Part shown: piece by piece, positions 8,161 through 15,986 of the stretch | Layout: every line of letters begins with the position of its first letter | How positions within the stretch are numbered: position 1 is the stretch's first letter | Assembly: GCF_029167235.1 (NCBI RefSeq) | Contig: NZ_JARFTR010000067.1 | Coordinates: 1-36,610 of the forward strand | Length of the DNA: 36,610 nt | Direction of reading: 5' to 3' | From: Kamptonema sp. UHCC 0994 | GTDB taxonomy: Bacteria > Cyanobacteriota > Cyanobacteriia > Cyanobacteriales > Microcoleaceae | The notes under the pieces: generated by a model | The model's database searches: none | Seen by the model: the letters and a program-made list of their open reading frames with translations, nothing else | What the model was told of the DNA's origin: nothing | Program-made: the position numbers and the translations under genes

Positions 8161-8199
8161 TTGATTGAGCGAATGCACCTGCATTCATCGTACAATCAA
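8161..8199. terminator. Nested inverted repeat between convergent genes
   Basis: The outer arms ttgattg (8161-8167) and caatcaa (8193-8199) enclose an inner perfect stem gaatgca/tgcattc (8171-8186). An A-rich run follows on the plus strand. It lies 17 bp after the aminotransferase stop and 88 bp from the convergent DUF1830 stop, so a transcription-stop role for one or both is plausible but not a classical stem plus T-run. Confidence 0.4.
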
Positions 8200-8287
8200 T
8201 TAAAAAACCATCTCCAGGGTCGGGTGAAGAGCGATCGCTCTCTCAAAAAAAGACCGATCGCCCCCATTCACTAAAATCCAGTTAATT

Positions 8288-8563
8288 CTACACCACAGAG
8301 TCAGTTTCTTCCTCAACCCGCAACTCATCGCACAAAAATTTATCAAAAGCAACTGCACCCGTCTCAACACTTTGCCAAATTTCCAACTCCGCCTCTGGTA
8401 ACGCTTCAAACAATAAACGTTCACCAGGAAAAACCGTCCGCTCAAAATACCAATTAGCAATATTCGCAATTCGAGCAATCTGCATTGTGCTAGTATCATT
8501 GATATACCAGCAAAGAATTCGTCCAGAGAGATCAGAAGGTAGCCGATCGAGAGTTAAAGTCAT
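8288..8563 (-). CDS. DUF1830 domain protein
   Basis: A 91-residue soluble protein matching the cyanobacterial DUF1830 family as I know it. Typical features are the opening 'ILCWYINDTSTMQIARI' region (16-32), the central NWYFERTVFPGERLLFEA (37-54) and the acidic tail. The function of the family is unknown. It has no signal peptide or membrane segment. Gene order (convergent with the aminotransferase, then another small gene upstream on the same strand) gives no functional hint. Confidence 0.8.
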   Translation of the reverse strand: MTLTLDRLPSDLSGRILCWYINDTSTMQIARIANIANWYFERTVFPGERLLFEALPEAELEIWQSVETGAVAFDKFLCDELRVEEETDSVV

Positions 8564-8657
8564 ATCCTTAAGTTTCTATTCAAAATGTGCAACTAATCAG
8601 CAAACCTACTCAGCTAATTATAGCCGAGAACAAGTTACAGTAAAATCGCCTAGGCGT

Positions 8658-8927
8658 TCATTTGATTAATTTTAGAACTTCGGCAGGCGATCGCCTCATC
8701 AATCCACTGTCCTTGTAAAAAGGTGTAAACGCTGGTAGCGCTAGAGAACAGGCTTTCCACTCCCCTTGAACTGTTACATTTAGCAATTGGCAATTACCGC
8801 CCCGCCTCCCGTGAAGTTGGTAATGAGCACAAAGAGCACACCTAGAGGGACATTCCTTGGCCCGTACCCCCATCGCAGGGTCAGAGTTGGTGCGGCCGTC
8901 ATTACGTTCGAGAGTCAGAGCGTTCAT
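8658..8927 (-). CDS. Small Cys-rich conserved cyanobacterial protein
   Basis: An 89-residue protein with five cysteines arranged C26-x3-C30-x2-C33-x12-C46-x13-C60 and the phrase HYQLHGRRGGNCQLLNVTVQ followed by GEWKACSLA. I recognise this as a recurrent small cyanobacterial hypothetical protein but know of no function. The spacing could suit a metal site or redox pair (inference). It has no signal peptide. It is on the same strand as, and 95 bp upstream of, the DUF1830 gene. The 228-bp gap up to hemW (8928-9155) holds no further feature that I can support. Confidence 0.72.
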   Translation of the reverse strand: MNALTLERNDGRTNSDPAMGVRAKECPSRCALCAHYQLHGRRGGNCQLLNVTVQGEWKACSLALPAFTPFYKDSGLMRRSPAEVLKLIK

Positions 8928-9155
8928 TACAAAGCTTTCCTGAGCGTCTTCTCAACTATGACAGCCGGGTATTTCCATTACGTCTATCTAAAGATTCAGT
9001 TGGCTGGTAAAAAGCATACCTCTAGGGATCAATGAAAATTATATCAACTTTAATGCTAACAGTACAGGGATCGATAAAAAATGCCGTATTTTTACCTAGT
9101 TTCCAAAATCTGCTCAGCTTAAAGATAGGATCGGTTCCTATTCCTTGCAAGATAG

Positions 9156-10460
9156 TTATTTATCCTCACCCAACTTACTAAAAAGAGTCGCTAAAATCGT
9201 GTTGGAAAACAAAAATCCTTCAGGATCGCTTAACCTCAGATTGCCGAATTGCGGTAGTTTCTGACTATTTCCCAGATCCAAGAGTAAACCATCAGTCCCC
9301 GTAATTTCTACCCATCCTTGGCGAAAATAAGGCTGTAAACAACTCCAGATCCGATCGAGGGTATTTTCTCCAAATTTTTGCGCGATCGCATCCACACTCA
9401 ACCCCTCAGTCAAACGCAAACCAAGCATTACCGTTTCCAACAAAACATCATTGGAGTTCATCGGACTTTCAGCAACTTTTGCCGATATCAAATCCTCCAC
9501 CCACTGATAATAGTCCTTCCTAGTGCGCGATCGCGTCAACCGCACTCCCTGCAAATAACTCGCCGCCCCCATCCCAAAACCATAATAAGGACGATTTTCC
9601 CAATAAACCCGATTATGGCGGCACTGATAACCAGGTCGAGCATAATTAGAAATCTCATAATGTTCGTAGCCAGCTTCAGTTAAAATTTGCTGTGCTAAGC
9701 GATACATTTGGGCCGCCGTTTCATCCGCTGGTAAAGGCTCAATTCCCGATTGAAAGTAACGCCCAAAAGCCGTTACAGGCTCTACAACTAAATCATAACA
9801 AGATAAGTGAGCTGGAGCAATGGCAACCGCCGCCGAGAGAGAAAGTTGCCACTGTTCTAAACTTTGGTGCGGCAGACCAGAAATCAGGTCTAAACTGAAA
9901 TTAGCAATTTCCGCTTTTTGAACCAAATCCACCGCCTCATAGATATCAGCAACGCGGTGCGATCGCCCGCAAACCCGCAACAACTCATCCTGAAAAGCTT
10001 GTACCCCCAAACTCACCCGATTTACCCCCGCCGCCTTATATCCCTGCAACTGCTCTAAACTAAAGGTACCAGGGTCAATTTCCATCGAAATTTCCGCCTC
10101 CGCAGCAATCCCAAATTTGCGATCGAGAGTCTCCAAAATCCGGCCTAACTGACTAACTGACAACAGCGAAGGCGTACCCCCACCAAAAAAAACCGTCCGC
10201 AAAGATTGACAAAACCCCGCAGTTATGGAAATTTCCTGACACAAAGCCGCAACATATTCCTGAATCGTCCCTGAATCATCGCTATTTTTACGTGGATTCC
10301 GCCCACCGTAGGTATCCCCCACCACTGAAACCGGGAAATCGCAATAAAAACAGCGACGGCGGCAAAAAGGAATGTGTAGATATGCCGAACTAGGAATATT
10401 GTAGGCAAATTGCCCATCTGTCTTAACTTCCGATTGCGCCAGACTTACAGTCAAACTCAT
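9156..10460 (-). CDS. hemW: Radical SAM heme chaperone HemW (HemN-like)
   Basis: A 434-residue radical SAM protein. The cluster-binding motif is C33-x3-C37-x2-C40 in HIPFCRRRCFYCDFP, followed by FFGGGTPSLL (glycine-rich SAM site) and the HemN C-terminal domain (about 345-430). The one-residue motif difference from true oxygen-independent coproporphyrinogen oxidase (which carries CxxxCxxCxC) puts it with HemW, which inserts heme into respiratory proteins. It is slightly longer than average because of about 24 residues before the first motif and an insertion after SVVGDTYGG; a shorter start cannot be excluded. It is divergent from the PIN-TRAM gene. Confidence 0.88.
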   Translation of the reverse strand: MSLTVSLAQSEVKTDGQFAYNIPSSAYLHIPFCRRRCFYCDFPVSVVGDTYGGRNPRKNSDDSGTIQEYVAALCQEISITAGFCQSLRTVFFGGGTPSLLSVSQLGRILETLDRKFGIAAEAEISMEIDPGTFSLEQLQGYKAAGVNRVSLGVQAFQDELLRVCGRSHRVADIYEAVDLVQKAEIANFSLDLISGLPHQSLEQWQLSLSAAVAIAPAHLSCYDLVVEPVTAFGRYFQSGIEPLPADETAAQMYRLAQQILTEAGYEHYEISNYARPGYQCRHNRVYWENRPYYGFGMGAASYLQGVRLTRSRTRKDYYQWVEDLISAKVAESPMNSNDVLLETVMLGLRLTEGLSVDAIAQKFGENTLDRIWSCLQPYFRQGWVEITGTDGLLLDLGNSQKLPQFGNLRLSDPEGFLFSNTILATLFSKLGEDK

Positions 10461-10570
10461 TGCATCATACCTGTGATTTGAAATCTATATTCTTAATAAA
10501 ATCTTTATTAATAATTAAGTTGGGATTTCCGTACCAAATCCATGTAAAAATAATACCATCACTTGAAAGA

Positions 10571-10576
10571 TATAAT
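10571..10576 (+). promoter_or_regulatory. Candidate -10 box for the PIN-TRAM gene
   Basis: TATAAT lies 29 bp before the ATG at 10606. No good -35 element is visible at 17 bp, so this is a weak call. The 145-bp divergent spacer must also hold the hemW promoter. Confidence 0.3.
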
Positions 10577-10605
10577 AAGATCGGCAAAATTATTCGTCTA
10601 AAACA

Positions 10606-11685
10606 ATGCTTGATGCAATCATAATTATTTCATTCATAATCGCAGGAGCAGGCATAGGCTTCTACGGAGTCGATCTGCTACCACCCAACATCCTAGTGCA
10701 AGTCACCAACATCGAAGGCTTGAGATCGGTATTGGGTGCTTTTGGCACATTAATCGGCTTCGTCTTCGGATTAATCGGTCAAACCACCTATCGGCGCTTA
10801 GAAAAGCAAGTTCGCGATATGCCTGTTGAAGTATTGCTGACTCGCGCCATCGGTTTAATCGTCGGACTTCTCGTTGCTAACTTAATGCTAGCACCGCTTT
10901 TCTTACTACCAATCCCCCGCGAGTTCGGTTTCATCAAACCTCTAGTCGCAGTGCTCGGTAGCGTCATTTTCGGCTTTACCGGAGTCAACTTAGCCGACAC
11001 TCACGGCAGAGGTTTCTTACGCCTGATCAATCCCAACAGTTTAGATACAGTATTAGTAGCAGAAGGCACTTTTAAACCAGCACCTACCAAAGTTTTAGAT
11101 ACTAGCTGTATCATCGATGGCAGAATTGAAAACTTACTGGAAACTGGTTTTTTAGAAGGTCAAATCTTAGTACCGCAGTTTGTTTTGCAAGAATTGCAAC
11201 TAATAGCTGATGCTGCTAACGATCAAAAGCGGGCGCGAGGAAGGCGGGGCCTGGATATTCTTAACAGCATGAAGGAAACTTATCCAGATCGCATTCAAAT
11301 TCACTCTGCTGACTATGAAGATTTGGCAACAGTAGATGCTAAATTAGTTCGTTTTGCCCAAGATATTAACGGCACTTTGTTGACTAATGATTACAATTTG
11401 TCTAAAGTTGCAACTGTGCAGAAAGTTGTGGTTTTGAATATCAACGATCTGACTCAGGCATTACGTCCAAGTTATTTGCCTGGAGATACCATCGAGATCA
11501 AAATCCGCAAAGAAGGTAAAGAACCATCTCAGGGAATTGGCTACTTAGAAGATGGTACGATGGTAGTAGTGGAAGCTGGCAGCAGCCATGTCGGTGGCGA
11601 AGTTAGAGTAGTCGTTACCAGTGCCCTACAAACTTCTGCGGGTAGGATGATTTTTGCCCGTACCCAAGAGTCAGTAACTGCTTAA
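10606..11685 (+). CDS. Membrane-anchored PIN-TRAM domain protein (YacL-like)
   Basis: A 359-residue protein with about four N-terminal membrane helices (roughly 4-22, 42-60, 78-101, 108-128). A cytoplasmic PIN nuclease domain follows, with the acidic cluster D165 (VLDTSCIIDGR), E196 (LQELQLI), D244 and D262 (LTNDYNL), then a TRAM RNA-binding domain (about 285-350). This is the YacL-type architecture common in cyanobacteria and Firmicutes. PIN domains are usually metal-dependent ribonucleases; no specific target can be read from the sequence. All four acidic residues are present, so activity is plausible. The start is the only ATG compatible with the first helix. Confidence 0.9.
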   Translation: MLDAIIIISFIIAGAGIGFYGVDLLPPNILVQVTNIEGLRSVLGAFGTLIGFVFGLIGQTTYRRLEKQVRDMPVEVLLTRAIGLIVGLLVANLMLAPLFLLPIPREFGFIKPLVAVLGSVIFGFTGVNLADTHGRGFLRLINPNSLDTVLVAEGTFKPAPTKVLDTSCIIDGRIENLLETGFLEGQILVPQFVLQELQLIADAANDQKRARGRRGLDILNSMKETYPDRIQIHSADYEDLATVDAKLVRFAQDINGTLLTNDYNLSKVATVQKVVVLNINDLTQALRPSYLPGDTIEIKIRKEGKEPSQGIGYLEDGTMVVVEAGSSHVGGEVRVVVTSALQTSAGRMIFARTQESVTA

Positions 11686-11687
11686 TT

Positions 11688-11843
11688 ATGAGAGAATGGC
11701 TAGAGCAATTAGAGTTAAATATTGCGATATCTGTTCCGACGCTGCCCCCATTCTCTATCGAGTTCGATATGATGAATCTGGGCAGTAGTTTTTTATATGC
11801 CTTAGAGGTACGTAGTTGGGCTTTAGCCCTCTTAAATGATTAA
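11688..11843 (+). CDS. Doubtful 51-residue ORF after the PIN-TRAM gene
   Basis: An ATG two bases after the PIN-TRAM stop opens a 51-codon frame ending at 11843 (starts MREWLEQLELNIAIS, ends RSWALALLND). The tight spacing would allow translational coupling. I do not recognise the protein, it has no clear membrane segment, and its length is within chance. The stretch after it is repeat. Confidence 0.3.
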   Translation: MREWLEQLELNIAISVPTLPPFSIEFDMMNLGSSFLYALEVRSWALALLND

Positions 11844-11860
11844 TATACTGGTTGCAGATT

Positions 11861-11950
11861 AGATTGCTTCGTGCCCCGCAATGACATTTTAGATTGCTTC
11901 GTGCCTCGCAATGACATTTTAGATTGCTTCGTGCCTCGCAATGACAGTAA
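11861..11950. repeat. Three tandem 30-bp repeats (SLRGTKQS-type)
   Basis: Three near-identical 30-bp units begin at 11861, 11891 and 11921, each starting agattgcttcgtgcc and containing the small hairpin attgc/gcaat. Read on the minus strand they encode repeated SLRGTKQS, a typical false-protein signature of this repeat. The array ends 1 bp before the stop codon of the protease gene. Confidence 0.9.
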
Positions 11951-11951
11951 A

Positions 11952-12878
11952 TTAGCGACTAGATTGCGTAATTTTGTCAATCCAATTAGCATAAAAAGAT
12001 ACCCGCGTGTCGCCGGAAATCTCGCCAAAACTACCATTATCATCAATGCTATCAATATCTCCAATATTTGTCTTGAAAAAACCGCGATCGCTATAACCCC
12101 AAGAACTAATACCAGCAATTTTCCCATTAATAAAACAAGGCCCGCCAGAATCTCCGCTACCTGTAGCAGTTTCATTCTTTCCTAAACCGCGATCTGCTAA
12201 CTTTGGAAAATGCTTACCCAAAGTATCATGTTTCGCAGTTCCATCATCGAAATCAAAAAGTAATTGACTCCCCAAAACTAACTCAGAAAAATCCGTAACT
12301 TTTGAATCCTTCAAAATATCAATTAACGCCTCATAGCGATTCTGTCCCGCATATCTTTTACCCTCCGAGTTAGAATCTTCATCTTGTCCCTTAGATCCTA
12401 CACCAATATATCCATAGCCAACCTTAGTAAACACTTTACCAATTTCATCTGTATCTCTATAAAGATCGTATTGTTCCGCAGATTTTGGTGCTTTTCTTTC
12501 CAGCTTTAAGACAGCAACATCATTACCAACTTCTGATTCGTAACCAGTCCAACCTGGATGGATAAAATAGTTGGCAATGGGGATGCTAACTTCGCCTCTG
12601 GGCAATTTAAATATCGCATTGATTTCGGTATCTGCGGGAACCTTAGTTCCGCCTTCATTGAGACAGTGGGCGGCTGTGAGAATGTATAATCCTCCTGTTA
12701 GGAGGGAGCCGCTACACTCAACATTATCAAGGTATACGACACCCGTATATTGATTTAGGGAAAGAGGTTTATGTGAGGGGCTAGTAGAGAAAGCACTAAT
12801 AATTGAGCGGCTAATGTCTGCTGTTGATAGGATTATAAATAGAGTTAAAATTGATATGAAAAAGATTTTTTTTAGCAT
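11952..12878 (-). CDS. Secreted trypsin-like serine protease (S1 family)
   Basis: A 308-residue protein with an N-terminal signal sequence (KK then a hydrophobic core, residues 5-20). The S1 catalytic triad is complete: H71 in LTAAHC, D120 in GNDVAVLKL, S244 in GSGDSGGPCF. C55/C72 could form the usual Cys42-Cys58 disulphide. It is probably exported to the periplasm or medium; substrate unknown. It has no PDZ domain, so it is not DegP/HtrA. Its stop codon abuts a tandem repeat array. It is preceded by the sds gene on the same strand, but a 153-bp gap with a strong stem-loop suggests its own transcription. Confidence 0.9.
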   Translation of the reverse strand: MLKKIFFISILTLFIILSTADISRSIISAFSTSPSHKPLSLNQYTGVVYLDNVECSGSLLTGGLYILTAAHCLNEGGTKVPADTEINAIFKLPRGEVSIPIANYFIHPGWTGYESEVGNDVAVLKLERKAPKSAEQYDLYRDTDEIGKVFTKVGYGYIGVGSKGQDEDSNSEGKRYAGQNRYEALIDILKDSKVTDFSELVLGSQLLFDFDDGTAKHDTLGKHFPKLADRGLGKNETATGSGDSGGPCFINGKIAGISSWGYSDRGFFKTNIGDIDSIDDNGSFGEISGDTRVSFYANWIDKITQSSR

Positions 12879-12973
12879 GGTCAGTTACTCTGAAACCATA
12901 AATTTTATTTGAGCCTCTGACAGTTGTGGTTTTACGATAATCTAACCATTAGAATCATTTAGAGTGATAACCC

Positions 12974-13017
12974 TTTTAAGGAAGATGTAAATCACTATTC
13001 GATCATCTTCCCTAAAA
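12974..13017 (-). terminator. 14-bp stem-loop after sds
   Basis: The arms at 12974-12987 and 13004-13017 pair at 13 of 14 positions (core ggaagatg/catcttcc) around a 16-nt loop. The hairpin begins 14 bp after the sds stop on the minus strand. It lacks a T-run in that direction, so it may end or stabilise the transcript rather than being a classical intrinsic terminator. Confidence 0.5.
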
Positions 13018-13031
13018 CTGCGCGATCGCAC

Positions 13032-14003
13032 CTAATAAAGCCGACTCAAAACATAATCAGCCAAGTCAATTAAAGCCTGCTTCGACTCCGACTGTGGCAA
13101 CCCCGCCAAACGCACAACCGCCGCCTGTGCGTGATGTGCGGCCAATTCGCGCGATCGCTCAATACCCTTACTATCCTTCACCAGCGCGATCGCCTGCTCA
13201 ATATCCCCTTCTTGGGCAAACTCCCGCTCGATCAATGCTTCCAAATAAGGCTTTTCCTCTAAAGCAAATAGCACCGGAGCCGTCAAATTTCCACTCTTAA
13301 GATCGGAACCCGCAGGCTTACCCAAAGTCTCCGTCGAACCAGTGAAATCCAAGATATCATCCACAATCTGGAACGCCAACCCAATATCGCGCCCATAATT
13401 GTACAAATCATCAGCCAACTGTGCAGACACACCGCTCAAGCAGCCAGCCGCCTTAGAACTATTAGCAATCAAAGAAGCTGTCTTATAATAACTTTTTTCC
13501 AAATAAGCCTCAATCGACAAACTGGTATCAAATCCATTTAATCCTTGCTGAATTTCGCCCTCAGCCAAATCCATAATCACCTCTGAAAGCAGTTTCACCA
13601 CCTCCAGATTGTCCAGATTAGCCAAATACCACGAAGATTGAGCAAACAGAAAATCTCCCGCCAACACCGCCACTCGGTTGCCAAAGTAACTGTGCACCGT
13701 CGGGATACCCCGGCGCACGTCGGAATCGTCCACTACGTCATCGTGAACTAAACTAGCTGTGTGAATCATTTCCGTGATTTCAGCGAGTCGGCGGTGTTTA
13801 GGAGAGATTTCCTCATTGGGCATTGTTGTTCGCGAAATCAGCAGCACAATTGCCGGCCTCACCCGCTTTCCTTTCGCGCCGAACAAGTGTTCTGCGGCTG
13901 CATACAAGATAGGGTGACGCGCCCCTACTAGCTGTTTTAAGTTTTCTGTCAACAGCCGCAGGTCTTCTTCAACTGGGGAAAATAGGAGAGTGCGAGAAGT
14001 CAT
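13032..14003 (-). CDS. sds: Solanesyl diphosphate synthase (trans-polyprenyl synthase)
   Basis: A 323-residue all-helical prenyltransferase that condenses IPP units to make the C45-type side chain of plastoquinone. The first Asp-rich motif DDVVDD is at 88-93 (followed by RRG) and the second, DDILD, at 215-219. GKRVRP (45-50) is the IPP-binding site. The small residue-rich region upstream of the first motif (MIHTASLVHDD) is typical of long-chain synthases. Gene order amidase-murI-sds on one strand is conserved in cyanobacteria, which supports the name. Here murI is separated from it by 960 bp, so it probably has its own promoter in the 14004-14300 region. Confidence 0.92.
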   Translation of the reverse strand: MTSRTLLFSPVEEDLRLLTENLKQLVGARHPILYAAAEHLFGAKGKRVRPAIVLLISRTTMPNEEISPKHRRLAEITEMIHTASLVHDDVVDDSDVRRGIPTVHSYFGNRVAVLAGDFLFAQSSWYLANLDNLEVVKLLSEVIMDLAEGEIQQGLNGFDTSLSIEAYLEKSYYKTASLIANSSKAAGCLSGVSAQLADDLYNYGRDIGLAFQIVDDILDFTGSTETLGKPAGSDLKSGNLTAPVLFALEEKPYLEALIEREFAQEGDIEQAIALVKDSKGIERSRELAAHHAQAAVVRLAGLPQSESKQALIDLADYVLSRLY

Positions 14004-14687
14004 GGATACGGCGGCTCAAGCGTTTAGGTTACAAAATTTTACATATCATAGCTTTATTTTAAGCTATGCCTCTGCCTTATGGAAGGAAAATATACCTACT
14101 TTGTCCTCAAAAACAATCACTCCCCTGCTAGTATTCATTTTCAATAACCTTAAGTTTATTGCCAATAAGCTGCCCAGAGTTCAAGACTAAAACTGAATCG
14201 CTGCCCACAGCTCAGACAATTTCCCCAGATTGTATCAAATTATTAAGTATCTTCCTTAAAACAGTCTCAAAATAGCAAATGTTGTGTTATATTAATTATT
14301 AAGGATTTAAACAATTCCATACATTAAGTACAGCTAAACCAGCGGGCAGCTTCCGAGCGCCTGTATAAGCTTGGTATAGCCAGCCTTGAGCGTCCGCTAA
14401 CAGCTAAGCCGTCTGGGACTAAAGTTGAACTCGTGGGAGTGCAAATTTTCTTCTTGCTATTAACGGCTTGTCTCTGATGCAAAATAGCTGTGAGCAGCCA
14501 AAGTGCAGCCTTAAAGGATGTATTGGCTTGGCTTTGCGGTAGAGATATTAATAGGGAAGGCGATCGCCTTTCCAGAGGCTTGGATAGAAAAGCAGCCTTC
14601 GGAGCCAAGGCTTGGTTTTGCGTGACACTTTGATGTAATCGGTATTGAACTTGTCCTCCTCCTCCTCCTCTACTTTTGGCTCTAATT
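14004..14687. other. 684-bp gap upstream of sds with no recognised gene
   Basis: I see no convincing protein gene. Features present are a perfect 8-bp hairpin catagctt/aagctatg at 14047-14068, a TATATT -10-like box near 14288, and a near-palindrome ggaaggcgatcgccttt around 14556-14575. A plus-strand open frame from about 14330 to 14480 lacks a usable start. A minus-strand frame of 94 codons at 14324-14608 resembles no family that I know. A non-coding RNA is possible, but the signatures of RNase P RNA and tmRNA are absent. Confidence 0.5.
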
Positions 14688-14807
14688 ATGATTTACCATG
14701 ATATCCCTTTGATCATCCCCATCCTAGCTGCGGGTTATGTATTGACTATTTATCTGCTTTTGATTTTGGTCGAGCGCAGTGCTAGGATCACTCGATTGGG
14801 TGAGTAA
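14688..14807 (+). CDS. Possible 39-residue single-helix membrane protein
   Basis: ATG at 14688 opens 39 codons: a short N-terminus (MIYHDIP), one hydrophobic helix (about residues 8-29, rich in I/L/A/Y) and a basic C-terminal tail (ERSARITRLGE). This layout and size resemble the small single-span subunits of photosynthetic and NDH complexes, but the sequence does not match any subunit that I can recall (PetG, PetL, PetN, PsbM, PsbT, PsbX, PsaM). No Shine-Dalgarno is visible, which is not unusual in cyanobacteria. It lies in the otherwise empty sds-murI gap on the opposite strand. Confidence 0.45.
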   Translation: MIYHDIPLIIPILAAGYVLTIYLLLILVERSARITRLGE

Positions 14808-14909
14808 CCCATAGTAGAAGCTAAATCGCGAACTAGCGTTCGCTAATTGAGAGCTTAAATGCTCCTCCTCAGATCAAATCATAATAGCACAAAGAGCGCG
14901 ATCGCAATC

Positions 14910-14930
14910 AGGGTGCATTGTCTGCACCCT
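14910..14930 (-). terminator. Stem-loop 3' of murI
   Basis: A perfect 8-bp stem agggtgca/tgcaccct with a 5-nt loop, 34 bp downstream of the murI stop on the minus strand. No T-run follows, so a termination role is tentative. Confidence 0.35.
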
Positions 14931-14963
14931 ACCTACAGTCTAATAAAATCTAAAATTGTCGAG

Positions 14964-15830
14964 TTAAGTAGAAGGACGCTCAGGGTGTAAACTACTAACA
15001 GATTCTACCGAGACAGTTTCCCGTATAACAGGAGACAAAAGTATTTTCTCAACGATTGGTGTACAGCCGAGCCACTGCACCGAAAGTTCAGCAAACTGTT
15101 CTGGGCAACCACTGACACAAAAGCGCGTAGGCATTGCCGGGACACTATTTCGTAACCCTAACAACTCTAATTCTTGGGCCGCAGCAGCTACTACGTGAAC
15201 AGCCGGATCGACCAACTTCACCCCCGCAGGCAGCAAAGAGCGCACCACCGGAGCCAAATGGGGGTAGTGGGTACAGCCATAAACCAAAGTATCAATCTGC
15301 TGCTGGATTAGTGGAGCCAAATATTCCCGCGCCACTTCTAAAGTGTAGGGGTCGTGAATGCGGTTTTGCTCGATCAGTGGCACAAATTCGGGACAACCAA
15401 CTTGCCAAACCTGACTATTAATATCTGTCTCCAGAATAGCACGGCGATAAGCATTACTAGCAGCCGTAGCAGGAGTTGCAATTACCCCAATCCGCTTACC
15501 TTGCTGTACAGCAGCCCGCGCCCCCGGCAGAATCACCCCTAAAATTGGAATATCAAACTCAGCCTGCACAGTCTCCAGAGCCAAAGCCGAACTCGTATTG
15601 CAGGCCATGATCACCATTTTGACATTTAGCGATCGCAACCAAGCCATGATTTCCCGGACAAAATGCGTAATTTCCGCAGCAGAGCGAGTGCCATAGGGTA
15701 GCCTAGCCGTATCTCCAAAGTAAACAATAGATTCATTAGGTAATTGTCGGTATAACTCCCTCAAAACCGTTAAACCACCCACGCCACTGTCAAAAATACC
15801 GATTCTCTGTTGTCCTAAGTCAGTTGTCAT
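14964..15830 (-). CDS. murI: Glutamate racemase
   Basis: A 288-residue cytoplasmic cofactor-independent racemase making D-glutamate for peptidoglycan. The catalytic cysteines are C77 (MACNTSSA) and C186 (YGCTHYP). D14-S15 in GIFDSGVGG and the VYFGDTARLPYG motif complete the active site. Length is normal apart from a short C-terminal tail. It sits downstream of the cell-wall amidase on the same strand, with a 156-bp spacer that contains a perfect 32-bp palindrome. Confidence 0.96.
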   Translation of the reverse strand: MTTDLGQQRIGIFDSGVGGLTVLRELYRQLPNESIVYFGDTARLPYGTRSAAEITHFVREIMAWLRSLNVKMVIMACNTSSALALETVQAEFDIPILGVILPGARAAVQQGKRIGVIATPATAASNAYRRAILETDINSQVWQVGCPEFVPLIEQNRIHDPYTLEVAREYLAPLIQQQIDTLVYGCTHYPHLAPVVRSLLPAGVKLVDPAVHVVAAAAQELELLGLRNSVPAMPTRFCVSGCPEQFAELSVQWLGCTPIVEKILLSPVIRETVSVESVSSLHPERPST

Positions 15831-15860
15831 TGCTCAGTTAGTTAGAATAATTTTTGCAAG

Positions 15861-15892
15861 TTAACTATTAACAGTTAACTGTTAATAGTTAA
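15861..15892. repeat. Perfect 32-bp palindrome of GTTAAC-type repeat
   Basis: The palindrome is built of ttaactattaacagtt and its exact reverse complement. It lies between the amidase and murI, followed by taattggtaattgg iterations and a pyrimidine-rich tract (about 15935-15985). Related GTTAAC repeats occur at 24789-24838 and 36484-36516. It is probably a mobile or expandable spacer repeat; a transcript hairpin at this operon junction is possible. Confidence 0.85.
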
Positions 15893-15986
15893 GTGGTAAT
15901 TGGTAATTGGGAATGGGTAATTGCTAATCCCTCCTACTTACCTTCCTCCTCTCCCCCCTCTTTCCCTAGCCCCTAGCCCCTTCTTC

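Noticed and set aside
8200-8499. 99-codon frame overlapping the DUF1830 gene
   Set aside because: It is another frame of the DUF1830 coding sequence and matches nothing known.
10544-10556. NtcA-like GTA...TAC before the PIN-TRAM gene
   Set aside because: The spacing is 7, not 8, and the distance to the TATAAT box is wrong for NtcA activation.
11840-12175. 111-codon minus-strand frame with hydrophobic segment and SLRGTKQS repeats
   Set aside because: It overlaps the C-terminal part of the protease, which has a full catalytic triad, and its own end is pure repeat translation.
14324-14608. 94-codon minus-strand frame upstream of sds
   Set aside because: No family resemblance, irregular composition and no ribosome-binding site; kept only as part of the unexplained gap.
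14330-14640. RNase P RNA, tmRNA or SRP RNA in the sds-murI gap
   Set aside because: The conserved signatures of these RNAs, as I know them, are not found on either strand.
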